A DNA stretch of 64,000 nucleotides from Pseudomonadota bacterium (lineage in GTDB: Bacteria; Pseudomonadota; Alphaproteobacteria; Acetobacterales; Acetobacteraceae): contig JAJZES010000029.1 of NCBI GenBank assembly GCA_021845985.1, positions 1 through 64,000 on the forward strand, written 5' to 3'. Positions within the stretch are counted from its first letter, which is position 1, and every line of letters starts with the position of its first letter. A program made the position numbers and the translations under genes. Below are positions 27,182 through 37,659 of the stretch, piece after piece. The notes under the pieces were generated by a model, which saw only the letters and a program-made list of their open reading frames with translations, had not been told where the DNA came from and did no database searches.

Positions 27182-28234
27182 ATGACCCTCCTCGCCGTCC
27201 TGCGCCACCTCGCCTTCGCCGCCGGCCTCGCCCTGGTCTCGGCGCTGGTCGTTGCGGCGATGATCTCCGCCCGCGTCATGGACGTGCCGAATACGCGCAG
27301 CGCGCATGCCCGGCCGACGCCCAAGGGCGGCGGCGTCGGCGTCGTCGTCGCCTTCATGCTCGGCGTCACCATGCTGTACGGCTATGCGGATTTCGCACGC
27401 CTGGCCGACGCCTATTTCCGCGGCGTCATCCTCGCCGCGCTGGCCATCGCCGTGGTGGCGTTCCTCGACGACCTGCGCGATTGGCCGTTCGTGGTCAAGC
27501 TGGCGGCGCAGGCGCTGGCGGCGCTGGCCGCGGCGGGCAGCGGGCTTTATGTGCGCAGCGTCAACCTGCCCTATCTCGGCGCGGTCGATCTCGGCCTGCT
27601 CGGGCTGGCCGCGACCATCGGCTGGATCGTCTTCGCCACCAACGCGATGAACTTCATCGACGGGCTGAACGGGCTGGCCGCCGGCACGGCGCTGGTCGCC
27701 GCCGGCTTCCTGGCGGTGCTGTCGGCGCAGCAGGATGCGTGGTTCGCCTATTTCGCCGCCCTGCTGCTGGCCGGCGGGCTGGTCGGCTTCCTGCCGTTCA
27801 ACTTCCCCCGCGCGCGCATTTTCCTCGGCGATGTCGGCAGCCAGTTCTGCGGCTTCATGCTCGCCGTGCTCGGCATCGCCGCGGCGCGGTTCGAGCGGGT
27901 GGAGATGTCGTTCGTGCTGGTGCCCTGCCTGCTGTCGGGCGTGCTGTTCGATGTCGCCTTCACCCTGGTCCGCCGGCTGCTCGCCGGGCAGCGCATCACC
28001 GAGGCGCATCGCGGGCATCTCTATCAGGTGGCGCAGCGCGCCGGCATGGATGCGCGCGGCGTGGCGATGCTGCACTGGGGGTTCGCGGCGCTTGGCGGCG
28101 TCGTCTGCCTGGTGTTCGTGCGCGCGCCCTCAGCCGCCAAGCCGGTGTTGCCGCTGCTGCTGCTGATCCCGCAACTGCTCTGGCTCGGCGTCGTCGTCGC
28201 GCGCGCCCGTCGCGCCGGCATCGCGCGCTGGTAA
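27182..28234 (+). CDS. Polyprenyl-phosphate glycosyl-1-phosphate transferase (WecA/MraY-like, GT4 family)
   Basis: This 350-residue multi-pass protein would load a sugar phosphate onto undecaprenyl phosphate. It has about ten helices and the family motifs: RSAHARPTPKGGGVGVVVAF, the Asp pair in AFLDDLRDW, TNAMNFIDGLNGLAAG, and IFLGDVGSQFCGFMLA. The cytoplasmic HRGHLYQ segment near the end matches the HIHH-like loop. It is divergent from the CapD/PglF gene. Its last codons (AGIARW, then TAA) are copied downstream in a 27-bp tandem repeat. Confidence 0.93.
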   Translation: MTLLAVLRHLAFAAGLALVSALVVAAMISARVMDVPNTRSAHARPTPKGGGVGVVVAFMLGVTMLYGYADFARLADAYFRGVILAALAIAVVAFLDDLRDWPFVVKLAAQALAALAAAGSGLYVRSVNLPYLGAVDLGLLGLAATIGWIVFATNAMNFIDGLNGLAAGTALVAAGFLAVLSAQQDAWFAYFAALLLAGGLVGFLPFNFPRARIFLGDVGSQFCGFMLAVLGIAAARFERVEMSFVLVPCLLSGVLFDVAFTLVRRLLAGQRITEAHRGHLYQVAQRAGMDARGVAMLHWGFAALGGVVCLVFVRAPSAAKPVLPLLLLIPQLLWLGVVVARARRAGIARW

Positions 28235-29515
28235 AAGGGCGCGGGCATCGCGCGCTGGTAAAAGGGCGCGGGCATCGCGCGCTGGTGAAGGCACGCCGAG
28301 CAGCGCCAACCCACCGGCGCCGAGCAGCAGCACGATCACCGCCATGCCGGCGCGCTGACTGGCGAAGGCGGCGGTCGCCGCGGCCAGCGCCGCCGGGCCG
28401 ATGAAGCCGGTGACCCGGCCGGACAGGGCGAACAGGCCGAACCACGCGGCGCGCGCCTCGACCGGCGCCATGCGCGCCAGCAGGCTGCGGCTGGCCGCCT
28501 GCGCCGGGCCGACGAACAGACCGAGCGCATGGCCGAGCACCCAGAAGGCGCCGCGCCCATGCACCAGCAGCAGCGCCGTGCTGAGCGCGCAGAGCGCGGC
28601 GAGCGAGACCAGAATGGTCGCCTTGGCGCCGATACGGTCCTCGATGAAGGCGAAGCCGAGCACGCCGATGCCGGCGGCGACGTTGAGGCCGATGCCGAAG
28701 ATCAGGACCTCGCTGGCGGACAGGCCGAACTGCCCGGCGGCGTAGATGCCGCCGAAGGCGAACAGCGTCGTCAGCCCGTCCATGAACAGCAGTCGCGCCA
28801 GCAGGAAGCGGCGCAGCGCCGGCACCCGCCACGCCATACGCAGCACTGTACGCAGCGCCGCGCCGCTGTGGCGCAGCGCCTGCCGCCACGGCGTGCGGGC
28901 GGCGGGTTCGGCGACGAACACCGCAACCGGCCAGCCGAACACGGCGAGCCAGCCGGCCGCCAGAAGCGCCGTCGCCCGCACCGGCTCGGCCGTCGCCGCG
29001 TCCAGACCGAACAGCGGCGGCTTCGGCCATACCAGCAGCACCAGGCAGAGGGCGAGGCAGACAAGGCCACCGGCATAGCCCGCCCCCCAGGCCAACATCG
29101 ACAACCGGCCGAGTCGGCGCGGGCCGGCGAGGTCGGGCAGCATGGCGTTGTAAAACACCGTTGCCACCTCGAAGGCGACGGTGGCGAGTCCGGCAAGCCA
29201 GAGCGCGCGCGGCATATCGGCGACGCGCGGATGCACCGTCCACAGCAGCGCGGTGCAGACCACCATCACCGCGGTTGCCGCGGCCAGCAGCGCCCGCCGC
29301 CGGCCGCCGAGATCGGCAACGGCACCGAGCGGCACCGCCAGCAGCGCAATGGCAATGCCCGCCGCCGCCTGCATGCCGGCCCATTGGGCGGCGCCGGTGA
29401 CCTGATCGGCGGCGACGGCGCGGGTAAAGTAGGTGGCGAAGACGAAGGTGGTGACGACGGTGGAGAACGCTCCATACGCCCAATCGTATAGCACCCAGGC
29501 AACGATTGCCGGCAT
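28130..29515 (-). CDS. MFS transporter, UMF1/ATG22-like family
   Basis: This 461-residue protein has about twelve helices. The opening VAWVLYDWAYGAFSTVVTTF is the signature of the UMF1 (PF11700) family of major facilitators, whose substrates are mostly unknown. The membrane part ends near AVIVLLLGAGGLALLGVPS. After that the frame reads repeated PARDARALLP units from the 27-bp tandem repeat, then a Gln/Arg-rich tail, and overlaps the 3' end of the WecA-like gene by 105 bases. The tail is therefore probably an extension created by the repeat, not an ancestral domain. The start at 29515 gives the conserved opening. Confidence 0.87.
   Translation of the reverse strand: MPAIVAWVLYDWAYGAFSTVVTTFVFATYFTRAVAADQVTGAAQWAGMQAAAGIAIALLAVPLGAVADLGGRRRALLAAATAVMVVCTALLWTVHPRVADMPRALWLAGLATVAFEVATVFYNAMLPDLAGPRRLGRLSMLAWGAGYAGGLVCLALCLVLLVWPKPPLFGLDAATAEPVRATALLAAGWLAVFGWPVAVFVAEPAARTPWRQALRHSGAALRTVLRMAWRVPALRRFLLARLLFMDGLTTLFAFGGIYAAGQFGLSASEVLIFGIGLNVAAGIGVLGFAFIEDRIGAKATILVSLAALCALSTALLLVHGRGAFWVLGHALGLFVGPAQAASRSLLARMAPVEARAAWFGLFALSGRVTGFIGPAALAAATAAFASQRAGMAVIVLLLGAGGLALLGVPSPARDARALLPARDARALLPARDAGATGARDDDAEPEQLRDQQQQRQHRLGG
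28217..28286. repeat. 27-bp tandem repeat across the wecA-like stop codon (about 2.6 copies)
   Basis: A unit starting GGCATCGCGCGCTGGTAAAA begins at 28217, 28244 and 28271. The third copy diverges after GGCATCGCGCGCTGGT. The unit includes the end of the WecA-like gene with its stop codon. As 27 is a multiple of three, the copies stay in frame on the minus strand and encode repeated ARDARALLP at the C-terminus of the convergent MFS protein. The repeat probably arose by slippage or local duplication. Confidence 0.9.
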
Positions 29516-29550
29516 CGCCCTCCCCCGGCCGCCGCTGGCGGACACCGGGG

Positions 29551-30192
29551 CTACTGGGCCGCCGCCGGCGGCTGCGCCGCGACCAGGGCGTCGTCGATCT
29601 CCCTGGCGCGCCGGGCGGCGGGACGCTGGCTGATACGCGCCCAATATTGCGCGAAGGCGGGGCGCTTCTCGATCGAGCCGAACATCAGGCCGAAGCCGAT
29701 CTGCGCGCCGAGATAGACGTCGGCGGCGGAAAACGTGTCGCCCAGCAGGTAGTCGCCGCGCCCCACGGCACCCTCGAGCACGTTCATCACATCGGCGAAA
29801 CTGCCGTAGCCGGCCATCCGCTCACGGCCCTCGGGCACGACGACGCCCAGCGCATTGTTGGTCACCGCCGCCTCGACCGGGCCGGCGGCAAAAAACAGCC
29901 AGCGGAAATAGGTGCCACGGCGGCGGTCGCCGGGCGGCGGCGCCAGACCGGCCTGCGGAAATGCGTCGGCAAGATAGGCGCAGATGGCGGCGCATTCGGT
30001 GATGACGGTATCGCCATGCCGCAGCGCCGGAACCTTGCCCATCGGGTTGATCGCAAGATAGCCGGGCGCCTTCATCGGCGGTCCGAAGCCGAGCAGTTCC
30101 GTGCGGTAGGGATGGCCCACCTCTTCGAGCATCCAGCGCACCATGCGACCACGCGACATAGGGTTGGTGTAGACGACCAGTTCGTCCGCCAT
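29551..30192 (-). CDS. Glutathione S-transferase family protein
   Basis: This 213-residue protein begins ELVVYTNPMSRGRMVRWMLE, a thioredoxin-like GST N-domain with Ser in the active loop. It has the cis-Pro segment MGKVPALRHGD, the GSH-binding TECAAICAYLAD, and the C-terminal FSAADVYLGAQIG motif. It differs clearly from the GST at 21543, so these are separate paralogues. The reaction is unknown. It lies 35 bases upstream of the MFS gene on the same strand and may be co-transcribed. Confidence 0.9.
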   Translation of the reverse strand: MADELVVYTNPMSRGRMVRWMLEEVGHPYRTELLGFGPPMKAPGYLAINPMGKVPALRHGDTVITECAAICAYLADAFPQAGLAPPPGDRRRGTYFRWLFFAAGPVEAAVTNNALGVVVPEGRERMAGYGSFADVMNVLEGAVGRGDYLLGDTFSAADVYLGAQIGFGLMFGSIEKRPAFAQYWARISQRPAARRAREIDDALVAAQPPAAAQ

Positions 30193-30295
30193 GTCACACT
30201 CCGCCGGTTCGCGGGGACGCCTCGGCATCGCCGCGCTTCACCCTGCCCCGCCGGCTGTTCTATCCTCAAGCCGCTCCGCCCGGAAGGACCGCGCC

Positions 30296-30910
30296 ATGCC
30301 GCATCGCCTGCTTGCCGTCCTGGTGTTGTTGGGCGCCCTGGCGGCGGTGCCGCCGGCGGCGCGGGCGGCCAACGATCCGTCGTTCAATCTGGTCAACCGC
30401 GCCGGCGTTGCCGTGCGCGAAGTGTACGTGACCCCGGCCGGCGACGCCAACTGGGGCCGCAACCGGCTGCACGGCACGCTCGCGCCCGGCGCCAGTTTCG
30501 GGCTGCAGCGCCGCTCGGACGGCAACTGCCTGTTCGATATCAAGGTGGTGTTCGTCGATGGCCGCAGCGAAGAGCGACGCGGCCTCAACACCTGCACGCT
30601 CGACGCGGTCGCCGTCGGCGGCCCGGAGCAGAAGGTTGACAAGACGGAGGACGACCCGTCCTTCCGCCTCGTCAACCGCGGCGCCGAGACGATCGCCGAG
30701 CTTTACGCGACGCCGGCCGGGCTGGCCGGCTGGGGCCACAACCGGCTGCCGCCGGACGGTGTGCCGGCGGGCACCGCCAGCGTCATCCGCATTGCCCGCG
30801 TCGCGACGGGCAATTGCCTGTTCGACCTGCGCGTCGTGTTTGCCGACCACAAGGCAGTGGAGAAGCGGCGCGCCGATCTTTGCCGGATCACCGATCTGCC
30901 GGTTCCGTAA
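30296..30910 (+). CDS. Exported protein made of two repeats of a small domain
   Basis: The 204-residue product has a signal peptide (MPHRLLAVLVLLGALAAVPP, cleavage near ARA-AN). Two homologous halves follow at about 25-110 and 120-204. Each starts DPSF-LVNR, contains YVTPAGDANWGRNRL or YATPAGLAGWGHNRL, then GNCLFDIKVVF or GNCLFDLRVVF, and ends with another Cys. The two Cys per repeat may form a disulfide. No function is recognised. The internal duplication is clear at the protein level. The gene is divergent from the GST at 29551. Confidence 0.82.
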   Translation: MPHRLLAVLVLLGALAAVPPAARAANDPSFNLVNRAGVAVREVYVTPAGDANWGRNRLHGTLAPGASFGLQRRSDGNCLFDIKVVFVDGRSEERRGLNTCTLDAVAVGGPEQKVDKTEDDPSFRLVNRGAETIAELYATPAGLAGWGHNRLPPDGVPAGTASVIRIARVATGNCLFDLRVVFADHKAVEKRRADLCRITDLPVP

Positions 30911-30943
30911 GCGTCCGCGCGGCGCGCCTGGGCAGGTTGCGGC

Positions 30944-31336
30944 TCAGGCGCTCGCCGCTTTGCGCCCGCTGCCTTCGGCCATCACCGGTTTCTTCGACGT
31001 CGTCACCGCTTCGGTCATGATGCCGCGCAGGTCGCGCAGAAACGCCGTGCCCTTGAGCGTCCGCTGCACCAGCACGCTGCGCCGGTCCATCGGGTCCACC
31101 TTGCGGCGGGCGAGGTCGAGTTCGCCGAGCCGGTCAAGGGCGCGGGTGATCGCCGGCTTGGAGACGTTGAGCTCGGCGGCCAGACCGCGCACCGTATGCG
31201 CCCCGTCCTGCAGATAGCAGGTCAGAAACACGCCGAGCTGGCGGGCGGACAGGTCAGGGCCGTCGCGACGCACGAGCGCAACGATGGTGTCGCGCAGGAT
31301 GGCGACCAGTTGGTCGGCCGATGGAGGAGTGGCCAT
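30944..31336 (-). CDS. MarR-family transcriptional regulator
   Basis: This 130-residue protein is a compact winged helix-turn-helix: LSARQLGVFLTCYLQDGAHT, then VRGLAAELNVSKPAITRALDRL, the wing with LDLARRKVDPMDRRSVLVQR and the final LRGIMTEA helix. MarR proteins bind DNA as dimers and respond to small molecules. It has no obvious partner: it converges with the duplicated-domain gene and has an AT-richer 139-base upstream gap. The target is unknown. Confidence 0.9.
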   Translation of the reverse strand: MATPPSADQLVAILRDTIVALVRRDGPDLSARQLGVFLTCYLQDGAHTVRGLAAELNVSKPAITRALDRLGELDLARRKVDPMDRRSVLVQRTLKGTAFLRDLRGIMTEAVTTSKKPVMAEGSGRKAASA

Positions 31337-31475
31337 TCGTTACTTCCCTTCTATCGTCTGGCGGGAACTGGGCCGCCACGTTTCTATGATTACGCGAAGT
31401 CGCCGTTTCCGAATTGGTCTCGCGGCTTACAAATACAAAGACTGCGCCGACGCATAAGTTCCAAGGAAATCCCGA

Positions 31476-32897
31476 TCACGTTACCGGCGTGTTGCGGTCG
31501 CCTGGCTCAGCAAGAAGTTTACCGCGGACGGCGGCGCAGACCGCACGCAGCGCCTGCGCTTCGCCACCATCCGGCCGGCCGGGGCGCGTCGCGTCGTTCC
31601 AGGCGTAGAGATCGAGGTGCAGCCACGGCGTGCGCGCAGCAACGAAGCGGCGCAGGAACAGCGCAGCAACGATGGCGCCGGCAAACGGCTTGCCGGCAAT
31701 GTTGTTGAGATCGGCGATCGGACTGTCGAGCCAGGGGTCGTAGCCGTCCCACAGCGGCAGCCGCCACACCGGATCGTGCACCGCGGCGCCGGCCGCGAGC
31801 AGCGCCTCGGCCCAGCCATCGTCAGAGGCGAACAGCGCCGGCAGGTCGGGACCCAGCGCGCTGCGCGCCGCACCGGTCAGTGTCGCACAATCGAGCAGCA
31901 GCGCCGGCGCCGCGTCCGACGCCTCGGCCAGCAGATCGGCCAGCACAAGGCGGCCTTCGGCATCGGTGTTGCCAACTTCGACGGACAGGCCGCGGCGGGT
32001 GCGGATCACGTCCGACGGGCGCATGGCGCTGCCCGAAATACTGTTCTCGACGCAGCCGATGCGCACCATCAGGCGGATCGGCAGGTCGGCCTGCATCAGC
32101 ACCTGGGCGATGCCGAGCACGATCGCGGCGCCGCCCATGTCCTTTTTCATCCGCAGCATGCCGTCGGGCGGCTTGATGTCGTAGCCGCCGGTGTCGAAGC
32201 AGACGCCCTTGCCGCACAGCGCCACCAGCGGGGACGCCGCGTCGGCGCCGCTGCCGCGCCAGGCGAAGCCGGCAACCACCGGCGGGCGCAGCGATCCGGC
32301 GCCGACCGCGGCCACCGCCGGATAGGCGTCGTCGAGCGCCGCACCGGCGACGCGCATCGGCTCGGCGCCATGCCGCTGCGCCAGCGCCAGCACCGCATCG
32401 GCCAGTTCCGCCGGGCCGAGCAGATTGGCCGGCGTGTTGATGAGATCGCGCACCAGCCAGATCGCCCGCGTTTCGGCCAGCGCTGCCGCCAGCGCCGGGG
32501 CGTGTGGCAGGTCAAGCGCGAGGCGGGACGGCGGGCGCCGGGGCGGCTTGAAGCCGCGAAAGCGGTAGGCGCCGAGACAGAAGCCGAGCACCGCCGCATC
32601 GGCGGCGAAATCGCCCGGCAGCAGCCGCCACACCCCCTCCGGCAGCCGGAACGGCAGATCGCCGAATGGGTAGGGCGAGCGGTCGTCGCCGAGACCGAAA
32701 GCGGCGCCGGCAACCCCCGCGGCACCCGCCAACAGCACCAGCTCGCCCGGCTTCGCGGCGAAGCCCGATTGGCGCAGGAACGTCCCGGCGTCGCCCAGAC
32801 GCGCAAGCAATGTTTCCAGTCCACCCGGCCGCACCACGTGCAGCGGCAGGGCCGCCGGATCAGGCCCGGCGCAGGGCAGCTCGATAGTCTGCATCAT
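31476..32897 (-). CDS. Leucyl aminopeptidase family (M17) protein
   Basis: This 473-residue cytosolic metallopeptidase removes N-terminal residues. Signatures of the C-terminal catalytic domain are GKGVCFDTGGYDIKPPDGM, MKKDMGGAAIVLG with the catalytic Lys and Asp, VENSISGSAMRPSDV and the NTDAEGRLVLAD metal site with catalytic Arg. The N-terminal domain is shorter and less conserved than in E. coli PepA (503 residues). The start is at one of two adjacent ATG codons (32897 or 32894). It stands alone. Confidence 0.92.
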   Translation of the reverse strand: MMQTIELPCAGPDPAALPLHVVRPGGLETLLARLGDAGTFLRQSGFAAKPGELVLLAGAAGVAGAAFGLGDDRSPYPFGDLPFRLPEGVWRLLPGDFAADAAVLGFCLGAYRFRGFKPPRRPPSRLALDLPHAPALAAALAETRAIWLVRDLINTPANLLGPAELADAVLALAQRHGAEPMRVAGAALDDAYPAVAAVGAGSLRPPVVAGFAWRGSGADAASPLVALCGKGVCFDTGGYDIKPPDGMLRMKKDMGGAAIVLGIAQVLMQADLPIRLMVRIGCVENSISGSAMRPSDVIRTRRGLSVEVGNTDAEGRLVLADLLAEASDAAPALLLDCATLTGAARSALGPDLPALFASDDGWAEALLAAGAAVHDPVWRLPLWDGYDPWLDSPIADLNNIAGKPFAGAIVAALFLRRFVAARTPWLHLDLYAWNDATRPGRPDGGEAQALRAVCAAVRGKLLAEPGDRNTPVT

Positions 32898-33093
32898 CAC
32901 TCCCGCATCCGGCCGTCGAGTCGGCCGATGCGAAATGCACATGACATCTTCGCCGCCCGGCGACAACCCCGACGCGCAAGTCCAGTGACAGTTTTGATCG
33001 TTCTTGTTCTTAACGCGATGCAGAACACCCCGTCACAGACGTTAATGATCGTCCAGGTTCAACATCGCCCGGCACTATCGCGCCAGCGGATAG

Positions 33094-34926
<1,833 letters not shown>

Positions 34927-34956
34927 CGCCGTCCCCCGTCCTGTCGTGGCCGGCGC

Positions 34957-34985
34957 GATATGCGGGCGATTGGGCGGCGGTTCAA
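34957..34985 (-). promoter_or_regulatory. Candidate promoter of htpG, overlapping the clcA stop codon
   Basis: On the minus strand TTGAAC (34985-34980) and CATATC (34962-34957) are spaced by 17 bases and lie about 30 bases before the htpG ATG. The pattern fits sigma-70 and also the TTGAA-CATAT trend of alphaproteobacterial RpoH promoters. The -35 overlaps the end of clcA. Prediction is by eye. Confidence 0.45.
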
Positions 34986-36316
34986 TGGGTGGGGGTCGCG
35001 CGCCGCTCCATCGCCAGCAGGAAGCGGCGGGCCAGCGCGCCATAGAGCGGACGCGGGCAGATCAGCCGGGAGACGCCGAAGGCGAGCATGGCGGTGGCCA
35101 GCAGCGGGATGGTCATGCGCTGGTTGTCGGTCATTTCCATGACGATCACGGTGGCGGTGATCGGCGCCTGCACCACGCCGGAGAAATAGGCGACCATGCC
35201 GAGCAGCACCACCGCCCCCGCCGGCGCGCTCGGCACCAGCAGCGCCAGCCACTGGCCGATCCCGGCGCCGATCGACAGCGAGGGGGCGAAAATGCCGCCG
35301 GGGATGCCGGACAGGTAGGACACCACCGTCGCCAGCAGCTTGAGCAGCGCATAGAGCGGCGGCAGCGTCGCCGTGCCCTCGACCACGCCGCGCGCCTGGG
35401 CGTAGCCGGTGCCATAGGTGGTGCCGCCTGAGGCGAGGCCGAGCAGCGCCAGCGCCAGCCCGCACAGCGCGGCAAAGCCGATCGGGTGGCGCATCAGCAG
35501 CCGCCCGCCGCGCCCCGGCAGGCCGCGGCTGGCGGCGACCAGCACCTGGCTGAACACCCCGCCGGCCACCCCGCCGGCCAGCGCGCACAGCGCCACCGCC
35601 GCCCAGCCGGCGCCGACATCGAGCTCCGCCCGCGTGGCGCCGAAATAGGTGTAGTTGCCGGCCAGCGCCAGCGTGGTGATGCCGGCGAGGATCACCGCGG
35701 TCAGCACCGTGCCGGAGGTGCGGGTCTCAAACGAATGGCTGAGTTCTTCGATGGCGAAGACGATGCCGGCGAGCGGCGTGTTGAACGCCGCCGCCACCCC
35801 GGCGGCGCCGCCGGCGAGCACCAGGCTGCGGCGCAGATCGTGGCGCGGCAGGCGGAGCAGGCGGCCGAGCGCGTGCATGGCGGCGGCGCCGACCTGCACC
35901 GTCGGCCCCTCGCGCCCGATCGAGGCGCCACAGAACAGGCCAAGCAGCGTCAGCAGCACCTTGCCGGCGGCGATCTTCGGCGACAGCACGGCGTTGACCG
36001 CCACGCCATCGGTCATGTGCAGTGCCGCAATGGTCTGCGGGATGCCGCTGCCCTGGGCGCCGGGGAAAAAGCGCCGCGTCAGCCAGACCGACAGGGCCAG
36101 CCCGGCCGGCGCCAGGATCAGCACACCGAGCGGCTGCCCGTGCAGCGCCCAGACGAAACCCCGCTGCGCCAGATCGGCAAGGCGGGCGAAGCCGAGCGCC
36201 AGCAGCGACACCACGACGGCGCCGCCCCAGGTGACGAGGCGGCGCAGCCACAGCCGGGCGGAGAGCAGCGGCGCCATGTGGCGCAGCCGCCCGTGCAGCC
36301 ACAGCTTCCGGCTCAC
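34982..36316 (-). CDS. clcA: ClC-family chloride channel/transporter
   Basis: This 444-residue inner-membrane protein carries the three ClC selectivity signatures: [14 protein letters not shown] (with the gating Glu) and GIFAPSL. About a dozen helices fit a single-domain ClC without CBS domains. The gating Glu suggests Cl-/H+ exchange, but the second proton Glu was not located. The start is taken as the GTG at 36316, which overlaps the upstream stop (GTGA); an ATG 13 codons later (36277) is possible. It is the last gene of an overlapping run of four. Confidence 0.9.
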   Translation of the reverse strand: MSRKLWLHGRLRHMAPLLSARLWLRRLVTWGGAVVVSLLALGFARLADLAQRGFVWALHGQPLGVLILAPAGLALSVWLTRRFFPGAQGSGIPQTIAALHMTDGVAVNAVLSPKIAAGKVLLTLLGLFCGASIGREGPTVQVGAAAMHALGRLLRLPRHDLRRSLVLAGGAAGVAAAFNTPLAGIVFAIEELSHSFETRTSGTVLTAVILAGITTLALAGNYTYFGATRAELDVGAGWAAVALCALAGGVAGGVFSQVLVAASRGLPGRGGRLLMRHPIGFAALCGLALALLGLASGGTTYGTGYAQARGVVEGTATLPPLYALLKLLATVVSYLSGIPGGIFAPSLSIGAGIGQWLALLVPSAPAGAVVLLGMVAYFSGVVQAPITATVIVMEMTDNQRMTIPLLATAMLAFGVSRLICPRPLYGALARRFLLAMERRATPTH

Positions 36317-36885
36317 CGGCGGCACGCCCGCAGATCGGCCTCGGTATCGACATCGTGCAGCGTGCGCAGCCGGGCCGACGGATGGCGGCGGAAATTGACC
36401 AGGGTGTCGGCCAGCGCGTGCGGCGAGGACCAGCGCACATTGGCAAACGGGTGCGCCGGACGGCGCGGACCGAGCGCCACCAGCCAGTAGCCGCCATCCG
36501 CCGCCGGGCCGAAACAGGCCGGCACAGCACGGAGAGCGCGAAAGGCGCGGGCCACGTCGTCGGCGCGCAGCTCGGGAATGTCGGCCCCGACGATGGCGGC
36601 GCACCCGCGTCGATGGCGCCACAGCAGCCGCTGCATGCGCTGGCCGAGATCGCCGCGCCCCTGGGCCACGCGGGCGAGGCCGCGGCTCCACGGACCGCGC
36701 GCGCCATCCGGCGTGACGGCAAGAACGGTGCGGAAGCGGCGTTCGGCGGCGAGCCGGCGGAGGGTGCGATCGAGCATGGCACGATAGAAGCACAGCGCCG
36801 CCCGCCTGCCGATACCGGCGGCGAGCCGCCGCTTGACCGTGCCGAGCCGCGGCGCACGGGCGAAGACGTAGAGCGTGTCAGTCAC
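36313..36885 (-). CDS. TIGR04282-type glycosyltransferase (DUF2064)
   Basis: This 190-residue protein matches the small GT-A-like family TIGR04282/DUF2064: FARAPRLGTVKRRLAAGIG at the start (nucleotide-binding loop), GRGDLGQRMQRLL, IVGADIPELRADDVARAF and the GPAADGGYWLVAL segment. The family name mentions arsenosugar synthesis, but most members are uncharacterised. It starts with GTG at 36885, overlapping the upstream stop (GTGA), and overlaps clcA in the same way. A TIGR04283 partner lies nearby at 37660. Confidence 0.88.
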   Translation of the reverse strand: MTDTLYVFARAPRLGTVKRRLAAGIGRRAALCFYRAMLDRTLRRLAAERRFRTVLAVTPDGARGPWSRGLARVAQGRGDLGQRMQRLLWRHRRGCAAIVGADIPELRADDVARAFRALRAVPACFGPAADGGYWLVALGPRRPAHPFANVRWSSPHALADTLVNFRRHPSARLRTLHDVDTEADLRACRR

Positions 36886-37349
36886 GCATGGACAACATGC
36901 TGGTCCAGCAGCAGCCCGGCGCGCTCCGCGGCCGAGGGATCAAGCAGCAGCGCCAGCCGCGCCCGCAGCAGAGAGCCGGCGATCCAGCGATCATAGGACA
37001 GCGCCATGATGGCGAGATAGACGAGCGTTGTCGCATCGCACGTCTGCGCCGGCGGGCGGTCGCGGCGCGGCGGCGCGACGCCGGCGCGGATGTCGCGCTC
37101 GGTCTCGCGCAGCAGGCGGGAGGCGGCGGCGAAGGCGGCGGCACCGTCCAGCATGCCGGACAGGATGCGGATTTCGGCGAGCAAGGACGGATCGGACTGC
37201 GGGCGAGCGGCGACCTGCTCGGCCAGATCGAAAAACCGGCGGCGATAGTCGCGGCGCCGGTCATGCGCGCGGCCCCGCGCCGCCACCATCCATCGCACGA
37301 AAAGCGAGACGAGAAGGGCCAGCAGAAGCCCGGCGGCGATTTCAATCAT
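36882..37349 (-). CDS. Membrane-anchored protein of unknown function
   Basis: The 155-residue product has one N-terminal helix (IEIAAGLLLALLVSLFVRWM) and a cytoplasmic Arg-rich part, followed by helical segments (LAEIRILSGMLDGAAAFAAA). No family is recognised. It is embedded between a 41-residue gene and the TIGR04282 gene with four-base overlaps at both ends, so it is almost certainly translated. The context suggests a role with the glycosyltransferase or ClC protein, but nothing in the sequence says which. Confidence 0.7.
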   Translation of the reverse strand: MIEIAAGLLLALLVSLFVRWMVAARGRAHDRRRDYRRRFFDLAEQVAARPQSDPSLLAEIRILSGMLDGAAAFAAASRLLRETERDIRAGVAPPRRDRPPAQTCDATTLVYLAIMALSYDRWIAGSLLRARLALLLDPSAAERAGLLLDQHVVHA

Positions 37350-37471
37350 TCGGCGTCCCGCCTTTCCGTCCTGCGGCGCTCGGTTTCCACCTCCAGCCGG
37401 GCGAGCATGGCTGTCTTGCGCAATTCATGCTCCCGTTCGTCCTTGCGGTCCTGCTGCCATGCCCGCGCCAT
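37346..37471 (-). CDS. Small highly charged protein (41 residues)
   Basis: An ATG at 37471 opens a 41-codon frame beginning MARAWQQDRKDEREHELRKT. The product is very rich in Arg and Glu and would be one helix. Its TGA overlaps the ATG of the following gene (ATGA at 37349-37346), the same coupling seen in the rest of the operon; this is the main reason to call it. No family is recognised. Confidence 0.5.
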   Translation of the reverse strand: MARAWQQDRKDEREHELRKTAMLARLEVETERRRTERRDAE

Positions 37472-37659
37472 GGGGGGCCGACACAGCCTATCAGATCGCC
37501 GGCCACGGCGACCACCAACAGCGCAGCAATGCGCGCACCATCCGAATGAAAGGCGGACAGCCAGTCGAGCCGCTGAAAAATCGCGCCGCCTCCCGCCCTT
37601 GTTGCTCGCAGCCTGGCCCGTATTACCGGCCGCTTGATCGGTCAGCCCGGATCAGGCAA

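Noticed and set aside
32910-32935. CGGCCG-TCGAGT-CGGCCG palindrome upstream of the aminopeptidase gene
   Set aside because: Short self-complementary CGGCCG words are expected by chance in DNA of this composition; no other sign of a regulatory site.
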